Origin: Auricularia sp. M13
Taxonomy: Eukaryota > Basidiomycota > Agaricomycetes > Auriculariales > Auriculariaceae
Assembly: GCA_037042915.1 (NCBI GenBank)
Contig: CM073201.1
Coordinates: 3,224,001-3,288,000, forward strand
DNA: 64,000 bases
Direction of reading: 5' to 3'
The position numbers and the translations under genes were made by a program. Below are positions 11,473 to 21,808 of the stretch, in pieces; positions within the stretch are counted from its first letter, which is position 1; every line of letters starts with the position of its first letter. The notes beneath the pieces were generated by a model. It made no database searches. It worked only from the letters and a program-made list of their open reading frames with translations, and was not told the origin of the DNA.

Positions 11473-12872
11473 GAACGAGGACGGGGTAAGTACCAGAGGG
11501 ATCTGGTGGGATAGGTAGGTATACGAGTGCGCGTGACAACACACGGGAGCTCCCGGCATATGGCGGTTACAGAATGGGGTTGCATCGGGATAAGTAGTTA
11601 TCGTGCGCGTCAGAAGATCCATGATGACAACATTTGATATTGTATATTCAGGGAGTCGGGCTCATACGAGATAGAGTGGTGTTGCAAGGGGCTGATACAT
11701 GGCGAGGCTTGCATCGCAGACAATCTGATGAGACACTGGTCCGTCGTGTCTGTGGGACGCACGAAGGAAGACTGAATGAGAACGCATTGACGGAGGGCAA
11801 AGGAGAAGGCACGCACATAGCAGAACCCGAGTAAAATCGACTTTAAACGAAAGGTCGTGCGGCAGCAGCAGTATGTTGGTGGGCGATCAGATCGCTCCAG
11901 AGGCGCTCAACTGCGACGTTGCGGATGCAAGGTTTGAAAGTCATCGTGGGCTGGAGGAGCGCTGTCGATGCGGCAGATTCGAGTACTTGGATGGAGGCGG
12001 GATGGTCGGTCTGCGCAGCATCCATGACAGCCAGGGCGAGCGAGCGAACAAGTAACAAAAGGATAGGATGAAACCTGGGGACGAGTGCGGTACGAGCAGA
12101 TGAAATGGGCCGCGAAGAGAGCAAAGGCACGTGCACGGCTACACAGCAAGGACGCGCGTTGCATTCAGGATTCGCAGGTAAGGACATGACTAAGTATTGG
12201 AACGTCAAACAGGAGCTGTGATAGCGGTCGCCAACGAAACTGACGGATGGAGCGATAGCGGCAGACGGAAGGAACAAACAGCACAGTCAGGTAGGTGCGA
12301 GCGCGGACGGAAAGCAGCTTAAAGTACAGGATGGCTAGCGCAGCAGAAGTGGAACAAGAGCATGCGCGTGCAGCAACTGAGGCTGACATAGACAGCAATG
12401 CTTGTGTTCATGGCGTGTAAGCCAGAGTACGCAGCAACGCAAGGTTGTGCTCCAAGAAGACTCAGAATGAGCCATGCGTGTAAATATAACGGTGGGGGGT
12501 GCCTGCGGACTGCGAACGTGAACCAGGTCCGGTCAGTTTCGGCTGCGCGCTGGTTTAACGGGCAGCGCACCTGCGCGGCCAGGAATATGGCAGAATGAAC
12601 CTGTCGGAAAGTCACGCAGGTAGACAAAGTCAAGAATCCGGGCAGGCGCAAGGATGGTTAAGCACTTACGAGCAAGTAAGTATACGAGGTAGTAAGAGGG
12701 TCATCAGGGCCGCAAGATGCCGACGGTTGCGCGCGCGGAATTTAAATCGAAAGCCGTGTCTCAAATGTGCACCGTTGAGTCTGGGATAATAGTTCGTTCG
12801 CGGGAAAGCAGTTGTGACATTGGTTGGAAAAGAGTTAAGGGCGAGGCAAAAATACATTCAGCAGAGTCGTGA
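11473..12872. other. Intergenic with one doubtful minus-strand ORF
   Basis: A minus-strand stretch ending at 11843 encodes a tail containing KPCIRNVAVERLWSDLIAH. The RNxxxERLW pattern resembles the end of integrase cores seen in basidiomycete transposons, but I cannot build a convincing upstream exon, so it is not called as a gene. The rest of the region, 12400-12870, shows nothing clear. Confidence 0.3.
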
Positions 12873-14482
12873 TCACGTGGCCTGATAGGCAAGCATATCC
12901 TTGTAAGTGAACAGCGCGAGCTTGGTGACACCAACCTCGGCGAGCACGTTCTTGTGCATGAAGTGCGCGATGGCAATGCGTTGGCCGCCTGAGAACCGAA
13001 CGGAGTGTTTGAGGATGCCACCTCTGATGAACGCGAGGCAGCCGGGGAGATAGTCGATCTCTGACCCAGCAATGCAGAGAGTGCCCTTTGTGTAATTTCC
13101 GAGGGTGAGAATAGGGGTCCAGGCGAGCTTCATGTCGCGACGGTCTGTGTGCTCGCCCGTCTCGCGATTGTAGATGACACTGCGGCCATGAATGAAGCTG
13201 GGATCGGCCACAGACAGTGCTTCATAGGAGGGATACTTCTCCTTGAGCTTGCGAGAGGCCTCATCGAAAAGCGCGAACTGCTCAGGATCAATCGCCTCGA
13301 ACATGTGCATGAGCCTCATCGTGACCAGTCGCAGCTGCCGCATGACTTCAAGCCCGGCGTTGAGGTTGTCAGTTTTCTTGAAAAAGTCGCGCGCCGGACC
13401 TGCAGGTCCGTTCTGCGCCTGCAGGTAGTGAGTACTAATTGATGAATGAATGAACACGAGATCTCACAGAGCGACCGAGAGCTCTCCAAATGGATACGAG
13501 TTGGAACACGCCGTGCAGTTCGTCTTCATGATCGAGACGAGGGTAGCATTCTGGTGCATCCCTGGTGTTCTGATCTGCACCTGCGCGAATAGTGATGCCG
13601 ACGGTGCGGCCGAATGCCATGAGATCGTTGAAGAGACGGTCCTGGGAACATTTTCAAGGTTGAGAGAGGTGATAGAAGAAAGTCGAATAAATATGCGCAC
13701 ATGAGATCGCTGGCCGAGCCATTGGGGGAAAACGATGGCGGCGGGTATGCCCTGATTGTCGACGATCATGTGCGGTTCGCTGCTGCGTCTGGTGTTGATC
13801 GAGTGGAAGATTGGATAGGGCTTTGAGTTTCTCTCTTGATTTTGGTCCACAAGCGATGCGAGGTTGAGCTCGGGCACGGTAACTGTCAGGGACAGTGTGA
13901 GAGGTGATTCATTCAGAGGCTGAATGAGGTGAGGTGATCCGATGACAGAAACATACCCATGTTATCAAACTTCAACGCATTCGCGAGCATGCGTGTATTG
14001 AGGCGAGCCCACCCTCTAAGCATCTTGGCCTCCCAGCGTTCACGGGTGAGATTGCCTGTTTTCCTGAGAGTGGTTATAAGCCGCATGGTCAGCTGAGACA
14101 TTATGCAAACAATGCTGCTGCTAACTTGTGCTTCCTGCCCCGAGCTCGCGGCGGCGGGTCTGAGGCAACGGCAGACTGAAGTGCGTCATCGCGCACTCGC
14201 TCTTGAGTGGGTAACTGTAGTTCGACGGGCACGGGATGTACGGAGGCCTGATCATCGTTGTCGCTTCCGGACAGTGGTTCGTCGGTACCGTCGGTCTGGA
14301 TGCCGAAAATGGCGCGGATGGTCTGACCGTTGCGGAGATTGGCCTTGCGGACAATGGCATCGAATAAGTCGGTCATGTCGAGTGCCGTAGATTCCGCCTC
14401 GTTATATGGTCCTGCGGCGAATTGTCGCACGGCAGCGGGAGGAGCCAGCAGCCAGCAGAGGCTCACCATCGGTATCTGGCAT
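12873..14482 (-). CDS. 2OG-Fe(II) dioxygenase, TET/JBP-like (6 exons)
   Basis: Exons 14482..14467, 14411..14126, 14063..13957, 13882..13701, 13641..13468 and 13418..12873 join in phase to 436 aa, with donors GTGAGC, GTTAGC, GTATGT, GTGCGC and GTGAGA. The C-terminal double-stranded beta-helix shows the iron ligands H345 and D347 (GEHTDRRD) and H393 (GGILKHSVRF), and R402 (GGQRIAIAHF) fits the 2-oxoglutarate contact. The spacing and the GGxLKHxV...RIAIAHF layout resemble the basidiomycete TET/JBP-like group that travels with DNA transposons in these fungi. The N-terminal 190 residues are acidic and Lys/Arg-rich. Whether it oxidises 5-methylcytosine is inference. A module array lies directly upstream. 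Confidence 0.6.
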
Positions 14483-14606
14483 GGCGAAAGAGGAACTGGC
14501 AAAAAAAGCGCCGTCTGTGGAGAGAGGAGGTGGGTGAGACGCGGGCCGCGAAGGAGACACAGGAGCCAAGAATATATGAACTGGACGGCAGGACACCATG
14601 CGCAAA

Positions 14607-15472
14607 GGGCGTGGCAAGCTCGTCGGACCGGCAGATCGGCAGATCGGCAAATGCGGGACAAAGCAGTGCGAGGCTGGCTGGCGCTCGAAAGCGCGCCCCT
14701 CAACGGGGATGAAGTTGGAGGAAGAACGGACCGTACTTACCGTCCCAGACGCGTGCTCGAGCCCTGGCTGTTCGCGGGTGGTGCGCATTTGTTAGATTAG
14801 GGAGTCTATGATATGGTTGAGTAAGAATTCTTGAAGGCGAGCAAGAGGCAGGACGAGACGATGCGCATCGACGGTCGAGAGGTCAACGTCGTCAGAGGTA
14901 CCAATCAGTACAAGTCTGACTAGCGTTGACGCCAGGCCAGCGGGCGGCACAAATCAGTGCGAGGCGCGCAGGGGCGCGAGAGCGCAGCCAAATGAGGGTG
15001 TAGTCATGGAAGCAAGCAGCCAGCGACAAGACTTACCTTCGCTCGACGCCCTCGACTGACTGATGCTGTGTTGCCCGTGTCCTCGAGGCAGAACTCCAAC
15101 GAGCTAGAGGTACAACACAGTACACTAGCGTCGAGAAGCGCTCGTCAGCGCGCGGCACAAGTCAGTGCGGGCGCGCTGGGAGGTGAGTGTGGGCAAGATG
15201 CGGACTTGGCCGTCGGGCGCAGATATGCCTGCGGTCGGCGCTCAAAATGGTACTATACAGCTGCTCGTTGTGGAAGGGTGGGCTCCGATGGACTGACTGG
15301 GGGGAGTATTAAAGGAAGGGGTACAACGGCAAATCCGGAGAGAAGGTGGGTTTTATTGGAGCGAGAACTAGGAGATACAGCGCCGAATGCGGACAGCGTT
15401 GATCGGAAAGAGCGTGGCAAGTTCGTCGGACCGGCGTCGCGTGTCCGGCAGATCGGCAGATTGGCAAATCAC
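14607..15472 (-). repeat. Tandem exon-intron module array, copy 2
   Basis: This copy matches copy 3 closely but lacks its 63-nt-exon unit. Minus-strand exon-like segments are 15103..15037 (67 nt) and 14805..14741 (65 nt), both followed by GTAAGT. Just downstream, acceptors CGTCCAG and CTCCACAG precede the dioxygenase ATG at 14482. The array is bracketed by direct repeats of about 50 bp: GCGTGGCAAGCTCGTCGGAC near 14610 and its near-identical copy near 15413, each continuing into CAGATCGGCAGATYGGCAAAT. Confidence 0.6.
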
Positions 15473-16040
15473 ATGATGGATGCCGAGCGGTTGATATAAA
15501 GCCGGCGGTCGCGGTGTTTGAAGGGCGTGTACATCTTCTCCTCCGGCAGCATACCCCAGAGCCGCGCCTTCGCCATTTGGGGCTTGAGGGAGCTCTGGGG
15601 TTGTAGCAGAAGCCAGTGACGCCGATGGGGCTTGTCAGGGCGGTAGCGAATGGCTGCAAGAGAAGAAGATGAACACCGCGGGCCGTGAGCGAGCATGAGC
15701 TTGGGCGCGCAAGGGTGCCGTGAACTTGTGGACGCGCACGGGTTGCATGTTTTTGGGGTCAGGCGGTAGTATAACACATAAGGCAATGGTGTAATACGGG
15801 TAGGTGGCGGTCAAACGTCCAAATCATCAAAGTTACGAGTTGAAGCGGAGATGACGTCACGCGGCTGCACGTGCGTGGCGGGCGGCACCAACACGCAGTT
15901 GCGCCTTCCTTCAGTGCGTGACCGGACGTATCAGAGAGGCGATACTTGGGAGAGAAAAATGCCGAGAAAGGGTTGTCAACAGCACTGCGCGCGTTGGGCG
16001 CAGTGTTGGACCTGGGAACTTGAGGCAAATATTCCCTCAA
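15469..16040 (-). other. Possible gene remnant ending KHRDRRLYINRSASIM
   Basis: The minus strand ends in a coding-like stretch (MAKARLWGMLPEEKMYTPF, then KHRDRRLYINRSASIM) with a stop at 15469. Upstream frames to 16040 are broken, and I could not place introns that connect them. It may be a decayed gene or the last exons of one whose 5' part I do not see. Confidence 0.25.
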
Positions 16041-16096
16041 GTCATAACGTTCGGTGATTGCACTAAAACGAGCTTTGTTTTTCTAAGATCTATCTA

Positions 16097-17751
16097 TTAC
16101 AGCTCGGGGGAGAGTTCCATGTGCTCCTGGGGGGCCAGTTCCTCGTCCTCATCGCCCGCTGTGGACTGGTTATCGAGCGAGGCCTTGAGATTGTGGAGTT
16201 CAGATCGTATCGCCGCGAGTTCAAGGTTTGTTTTCTTTTCGAAGCGTCGAATGTCGGCGCGAATGTCGGTGCGGAGGCTCTGGATCTCCTGGCGAAGAGC
16301 CAACAACTCGTTCAGCGAATCGGATTGAACGTGGGAACTGGCCGCGCGTTTACGACGCTTGGGCGTGTTGCCTGTGGCGGAAGACCGCGATCGCTTTTTT
16401 CCCTTGGTGGGAGAAGCTGAGGGCGTGGTCTTCACGACATACTGGAATAGGTCAGCGGGGGTTTCGGAGGTACACGAAAAATATACTTCGTCATCGCTGT
16501 CGTCAGCGAGCTCGTCCGTTTGAAAGTCGTTGAGGTTCTTCACCTCGTCCACGAGTTCAGCCACGTCGATGACGTAGTCCTCGGATGCATCGCTGGCCTC
16601 GCCGTCGTCGTCCGCGTCGCTCGAGCTGCCGTCGTCGTTGCGAGATGCCGGAACATAGTCGCTATCGTCATCGCCGTCGTTCGCGTTGTCCAAGGGCGCC
16701 TGAGACTGCTGGGCGTCGATGAGTTGCTGAATACTGACGAGATGGTCGTCGTTTGAGTCACAGGTCTCATCGTCGTGCACCGCGTTAGTCGAGCCGCCGT
16801 CGGCCTCGTTGAGGTTGTGGCAGAGCCCGAAGCACTTCGGTTTACGGTTCAGGTGCCAGCACCCGAGACAATGGCGCTGGTCAACCCAGGTAAGGCAGGG
16901 CCGCACTTTGCGGCGCTTGTTGCCGGGCTGGTACTCGCACGTTTCACACGAAGTGAGGGACGGGAGGGCATGCCGGAAGTTGTTGCTATAGTACGTGAGA
17001 GCCGTGGTGAGAACCTCCTCGGGGATTCGCTGGAAGGAAAGTGGAAGCTGCGAGATGTCTTGTTTGAATGCGCGAGTGAGAGCAGCTGCGAGTGCAAGAG
17101 AAAGATTCCAGAAGGGCGACGTCGTATCCAAGGGACGAGTAGTGAAGGACGGTGCGATCATGTGGCGAGTGCGCTCGGCCCAATGGGTGAGAGAGCCCTT
17201 GTTCACTTGGGGGGACTGCAAGGCAGCGACGACGAGAGTGTACGCCAGGAAAGCGCGCATCATGAGGTCGTACAACTTAGCGTCGTCCTCAGAAAGAGCT
17301 GCGGGCGGCTGGAACTGCCGCGGGAGAGGTGTATAGGCAGCCAGCGCGAAACAGCAAACATATCCTTCGGCATCCAGTTCCACGTCCGGCTAACAATAAC
17401 AATAATGGTCAGCACAGTAAAGACAGCGCAGGGCGTGCATCTTACATATAGATTTGGTGGAAAGCCATCAAGACGGCCCACGCCCGGTTTGCGAACGATG
17501 CAGGCGACGCAGTTGCGATTCGCCTCCAGATGTCGTTGGAGATTGGCAACGTCGCAGCATATGAAGTCGTTCGGTAACGTCTCGCTCAACTTATACACGA
17601 AGCTGGTGTCGTAGTGGTACAGCTCGACGCTCTCGGCCGCGGTCTTGGGGATTGGAATAGGCGGCCTGCCCTTAGCAGGCGAAGGAGATTTAGGAGAAGA
17701 GGGCGCCACAGGATGCGATTTGGGCTTGCGACTGCGCGTCTGGGGCGCCAT
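16097..17751 (-). CDS. Cys-rich coiled-coil protein; free-standing homologue of the Gypsy cargo gene
   Basis: Exon 17751..17446 joins exon 17389..16097 in phase (GTAAGA...TGTTAG, 56 nt) to give 532 aa. The N-terminus is basic (MAPQTRSRKPKSHP). FICCDVANLQRHLEANRN is followed by the intron, then GYVCCFALAAYTP. A Cys module, CETCEY...CLTWVDQRHCLGCWHLN...KCFGLC (residues about 230-275), looks metal-binding. Then comes a long acidic Asp/Ser tract, a KRSRS/PKRRKR basic patch and a C-terminal coiled coil (LLALRQEIQSLRTDIRADIR). Function is unknown. The motif order and intron position are shared with the antisense gene at 56.4-57.9 kb inside the Gypsy element. Acidic and basic tracts suggest a nuclear protein. 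Confidence 0.7.
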
Positions 17752-17921
17752 GAGAACGACGCGGTGTAGTGGAAAGAGGCGAGGGAAAGAGGTCTTTATA
17801 TAAGCCTCGGGCTGGCAATGGAGATCAGCGGCTGCATCGAACCGGGAATACGGCGCGGGGCTGGCCCAGGTGGATCTGCCTGCGGGCGCAAAACCACTTT
17901 GAATTGTTTCGTTGGTGGCGG

Positions 17922-18256
17922 TGTAGCACATGTAAGTTTATCTTGAAAGAACATTCTGCGTCGGCGGCATGTCAACATTTCACTTTGCAGTTGATGATGC
18001 ACAACAGTCATGTAGAGAAAGAGTCCAGGCTCGTTAACGAACCTTTTTGAGTGACTCGGCACAAAACTCACTGTAGAGAGGCATAGCACATGTAAGTTTA
18101 TGTTCAACAGAACGTTCTGCGTCGACGCGATGACAAAGAGGCATAGCACATGTAAGTTTATGTTCAACAGAACGTTCTGCGTCGACGCGATGACAAAGAG
18201 GCATAGCACATGTAAGTTTATGTTCAACAGAACGTTCTGCGTCGACGCGATGACAA
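17922..18256. repeat. 60-bp tandem repeat, three copies plus one diverged
   Basis: The unit GCATAGCACATGTAAGTTTA (first 20 of 60 bases) repeats exactly at 18081-18140, 18141-18200 and 18201-18256, the last lacking four bases. A diverged copy lies at about 17922-17980. Each unit contains CATGTAAGTTTATGTTCAAC followed by AG, so every copy has a donor-like and an acceptor-like site. The repeat lies 330 bp upstream of the Cys-rich gene's ATG, with the diverged copy nearest to it. Confidence 0.8.
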
Positions 18257-18427
18257 TATTTCACGTTCGAGTCGACCGGCAGACACAAAGGTCGACATGT
18301 CGTCTGTGCGACGGAAATACTCAGCCAGCTGCATGTCGTCGAAAGTATAGTTCCTCGGGGGGAAGGCGAATCGCCCGAGCAGTTCAAGTAGTCGCGCAAC
18401 TGCTCAGAGAAGCGTTTGCAGCAGCGT

Positions 18428-18566
18428 CACACGGAACACGAAATCACACAATGAAGAAAGACAAATTGTATGGCATTCATATGAAGTGTTGTGGCTATAT
18501 GCGCGATCAAACTATTAGGGGCAACGGGAGGGAGGTCGATCATGTCGAGTGTGGGAAGATGTTGCC
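18428..18566 (-). pseudogene. Fragment of the 2596-3354 gene's 3' end
   Basis: On the minus strand the sequence encodes LPTLDMIDLPPV, matching LPTLDMTDLPPVSP at the end of the small basic protein. The similarity continues through its 3' UTR (CATACAATTTGTCTT, GTGTGATTTCGTGTTCCGTG). Compared with the intact gene, about a dozen bases around the stop codon are missing, so this copy has lost its stop and reads on. The 5' exons of that gene are absent. Instead the module array (copy 3) abuts it through an acceptor-like AATAATCTAG. Confidence 0.6.
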
Positions 18567-18669
18567 TCCCTAAGATGATTAACGAGGTAGATGCTGCTCC
18601 GAGGGGGAGGCCGAGTTTAGGTGGGGAGAAAGGTTGGTCGCTTGCGAGTTTCTGGGAATCTAGATTATT

Positions 18670-19880
18670 GTGAGCAACCCATGCGAGTAAGATCGGTACT
18701 GGTGACTGGCGGAAGACGGGGGGACGGACAGCCGCTCGCGCGGTCAACGACAGTGTCAGAGGTACAAAGCAGTACAGGTCTAATTGTCGTTGAGCCCTCG
18801 GGCCAGCCGGCGGCACAAAGCAGTGCGAGGCTGGCTGGCGCTCGAAAGCGCGCCCCTCAACGGGGATGAAGTTGGAGGAAGAACGGACCGTACTTACCGT
18901 CCCAGACGCGTGCTCGAGCCCTGGCTGTTCGCGGGTGGTGCGCATTTGGTAGATTAGGGAGTCTATGATATGGTTGAGTAAGAATTGTTGAAGGCGAGGA
19001 AGGGGCAGGACGAGACGATGCACATCGACGGTCGAGAGGTCAACGTCGTCAGAGGTACCAATCAGTACAAGTCTGACTATGGTTGAGCCCTGCCTCGGGC
19101 CAGCGGGCGGCACAAATCAGTGCGAGGCGCGCTGGCGCTCGAGAGCGCAGCCCTCAGATGAGGTTGCAGTGATGGGCGGGGTATAAGAGGGGACGAGCAG
19201 CACAAGTACGTACCGGCGCAGACAGTTGGCGTTGGCGTTGGGTGTTCGCCTGTGATGGGCGTTGGGGCTGTCTAGACTGTAGGAGACAATGAGTAAAGAG
19301 TTAATGAAAGGGAGGTGGGTGAAGGACGAGACAATGCGCATCGACGGTCGAGAGGTCAACGTCGTCAGAGGTACCAATCAGTACAAGTCTGACTAGCGTT
19401 GACGCCAGGCCAGCGGGCGGCACAAATCAGTGCGAGGCGCGCTGGCGCTCGAGACGCAGCCAAATGAGGGTGTAGTCATGGAAGCAAGCAGCCAGCGACA
19501 AGACTTACCTTCGCTCGACGCCCTCGACTGACTGATGCTGCCTTGCCCGTGTCCTCGAGGCAGAACTCCAACGATGCTAGAGGTACAACACAGTACACTA
19601 GCGTCGAGAAGCGCTCGTCAGCGCGCGGCACAAGTCAGTGCGGGTGCGCTGGGAGGTGAGTGTGGGCAAGATGCGGACTTTGCCGTCGGGCGCAGATATG
19701 CCTGCGGTCGGCGCTCAAAATGGTACTATACAGCTGCTCGTTGTGGAAGGGTGGGCTCCCATGGACTGACTGGAGGGAGTATTAAAGGAAGGGGTACAAC
19801 AGCAAATCTGGAGAGAAGGTGGGTTTTATTGGAGCGAGAACTACTTAGGAGGTACAGCGCCGAATGCGGGCAGCGTTGAT
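18670..19880 (-). repeat. Tandem exon-intron module array, copy 3 (most complete)
   Basis: Minus-strand exon-like segments are 19576..19509 (68 nt), 19276..19214 (63 nt) and 18962..18898 (65 nt), each with an acceptor before and GTAAGT or GTACGT after. If spliced together and to the segment after AATAATCTAG (near 18660), one reading frame stays open through all of them into the gene fragment at 18.5 kb. Upstream, TTTAATACTCCC-like and TATAGTACC stretches could be promoter elements. Units are about 300 bp, and copies 1 and 3 are near-identical over 1000-1500 versus 19060-19560. Confidence 0.6.
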
Positions 19881-19975
19881 GGAAAGAAGGCACGGGGGTT
19901 GGGTGAAGATTGCGACGCGGAGTGCATACGATTTAGATGAACAGTGACATTAAAAGGTACCTAGGCAGATTTGAA

Positions 19976-21544
19976 TCAAGGAAAGGAGGGCACACTGTCA
20001 AACATGAGGGCAGCTTCATCGCAGGTGGGATTATCGCAGGGCTGGTTAGTGCGCATGATGTCCAGTCTGGACTGCAAGTGCAGACACTGCGGACTGCGTG
20101 AGCCAGGCGGCAAGGCGAGACACATAGCGCAGGTGGGCAAGTGTAGATAAAGGGCGGAGGGATCGTCCGTCATGGTGCCGACGTGCCAGAGCGCCAGAGA
20201 GGGGTGAACGTGTGGCGAGAGCTGGTCGAACAGTGTGAGATGAATAGACTGAGCCTTTTCAGGTGAGACTAGGGCATTGGGTGAGAGGCGCTCGAGCGAA
20301 AAATGAAGAACTTCGAGTCGGTCGAGGTGACTCAGGAGATATTTGAGCGGCTCGACGAGGAACCAGATCTCGTTGGAAGACAAAACGCGACCAGCGAAAG
20401 GGCCGACGCCGCTGAGAGCAACGCGCACTGGATGGTCCGCGACAAAGTGCAGATGGGCGGATATAAAATCGGGTTCGAGCGACGGTGTCCCAGCGTGCGG
20501 GATGTGTACTGACGCGGGGTGGAAGTCCAGGCGAGTGAGAGACAAGAGATCGGCGAGGGCGAGCAATGCACTGACGTTGACGTGGATGGAAAGCAGGCAG
20601 AGACTGGTTAGCGACGTCGACCAGTGACTGCGGGCTTTCCATAATGAGGACGAAAAGGTGTGATATCGCTGCGAATGTCCGGCGTCGCCGTTGAGTTGAG
20701 GCATTCGACGTTCATCCTCGATGTGGACAGTGGTGAGGGAAGTTAACGCCGGCCATATGATGGGGTCGATTGACGCGAGGACCTGAAGAGTAAGGTGCAA
20801 CGATTGCACTGCTGGCGGAAAAAGCAGGCGGCGGTTAGGGTCGGTCGTACACTGGAAGCCGCCACCGAAGCGGAGCGAGACGGTCTGGAGCTCCGTCATG
20901 GAGTGTAGGACGCAGAAAGGAGACAGGGACAGTGTACGGTCGCTGCGGTAGCCACCATAGACGAAGACGAAAACGGCAAAATGGCGCAGGTTTGGAATAG
21001 AGGATAGTTGATCGAGGTGGCGCCAAGAAGACTGAAAGGAGAGCCAGTAGAGCGCGGGTAAGTGTTCGACCAGGGGTCGAACGATTATGGTCAACGATGT
21101 GAGACGAGAGAAGGTAGCGGACACCATGGACATCATAGGTCGGATCTCAGAGTGGTCAGAGAGGACCCTCACGCGCGTGGTGTAATCGAATACGGTTTCG
21201 ATGTGGCGAGAGTGCAGATCAGCGACAAAATGTTGTAAGGTGTACATTGCCGGCCCGTGGAGGCGAACGCGGTCGAATGCGCTCGCAATTGCGAGGTGAC
21301 GGGCATGTCTGCAAACAGCGACAAAAGACTGAAGCAGACGCTGGCGTGCATAGCGAGTGGGTTCGACGGAGAGGACGTCGAGCCATAGTTCGGCCGGCTG
21401 GCGTGAATGTGAGCACGTTGGTGAATGGGAGCTGGTGTCGTGGATGGGATCAGAGATGAGGTAATTGAGACGTACCAAGCGAAGGATTGGGCAACGGGCA
21501 GCACGCAAAGAAGAGGTCGGGCAGTGCAGGTTCAAAGGCGCCAT
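19976..21544 (-). CDS. F-box/LRR-like protein, 522 aa (single exon)
   Basis: This is a single open frame. Residues about 48-100 (RQPAELWLDVLSVEPTRYAR, then FVAVCRHARHLAIASAFDRV) fit a divergent F-box followed by the usual helix. The rest is a series of short Leu-rich stretches (LTSLTIIVRPLVEHLPALY, TSLTTVHIEDER, LCLLSIHVNVSALLALADLL) as in basidiomycete F-box proteins with irregular LRRs. The C-terminus carries CAMC...CLHLQ...CDNPTCDEA, a possible metal site. It lies 264 bp downstream, on the same strand, of a second gene of similar design. Probably a substrate adaptor of an SCF ubiquitin ligase, with the target unknown. Confidence 0.6.
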   Translation of the reverse strand: MAPLNLHCPTSSLRAARCPILRLVRLNYLISDPIHDTSSHSPTCSHSRQPAELWLDVLSVEPTRYARQRLLQSFVAVCRHARHLAIASAFDRVRLHGPAMYTLQHFVADLHSRHIETVFDYTTRVRVLSDHSEIRPMMSMVSATFSRLTSLTIIVRPLVEHLPALYWLSFQSSWRHLDQLSSIPNLRHFAVFVFVYGGYRSDRTLSLSPFCVLHSMTELQTVSLRFGGGFQCTTDPNRRLLFPPAVQSLHLTLQVLASIDPIIWPALTSLTTVHIEDERRMPQLNGDAGHSQRYHTFSSSLWKARSHWSTSLTSLCLLSIHVNVSALLALADLLSLTRLDFHPASVHIPHAGTPSLEPDFISAHLHFVADHPVRVALSGVGPFAGRVLSSNEIWFLVEPLKYLLSHLDRLEVLHFSLERLSPNALVSPEKAQSIHLTLFDQLSPHVHPSLALWHVGTMTDDPSALYLHLPTCAMCLALPPGSRSPQCLHLQSRLDIMRTNQPCDNPTCDEAALMFDSVPSFP

Positions 21545-21808
21545 TGGATGTACGAGGGGGACAGCGTTGGTTGGGTTATCGGAGCGCGCGTTCGATGGGG
21601 CGATGGCTATAACGGACGTTCTGGGCAGGGAAAGAAAGGGCGAGCGGGCATTAAAATTCGCACATCGAGCTTTAAGACCGTATATTGGAAACGCCTAAGG
21701 GCAAAAGCAGTGCCAGGACGCACACATGACTGCGAGGGGGGTGGAGCAATCGAGGTCGGTCGTCATAATAAGGGTTCGTTGTGTTGAAGTGGTCGGCGGT
21801 ATAAGTCA

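Noticed and set aside
10723-11474. Plus-strand Arg/Gly-rich ORFs
   Set aside because: Antisense shadow of the Ala-Pro-repeat and Arg-rich exon of the 9046-11472 gene.
12319-12651. Minus-strand ORF of 110 codons
   Set aside because: Could not be joined to neighbouring frames with credible splice sites, and composition is not convincing.
18081-18256. Possible CRISPR array
   Set aside because: The 60-bp copies are contiguous, without unique spacers, and the genome is eukaryotic.
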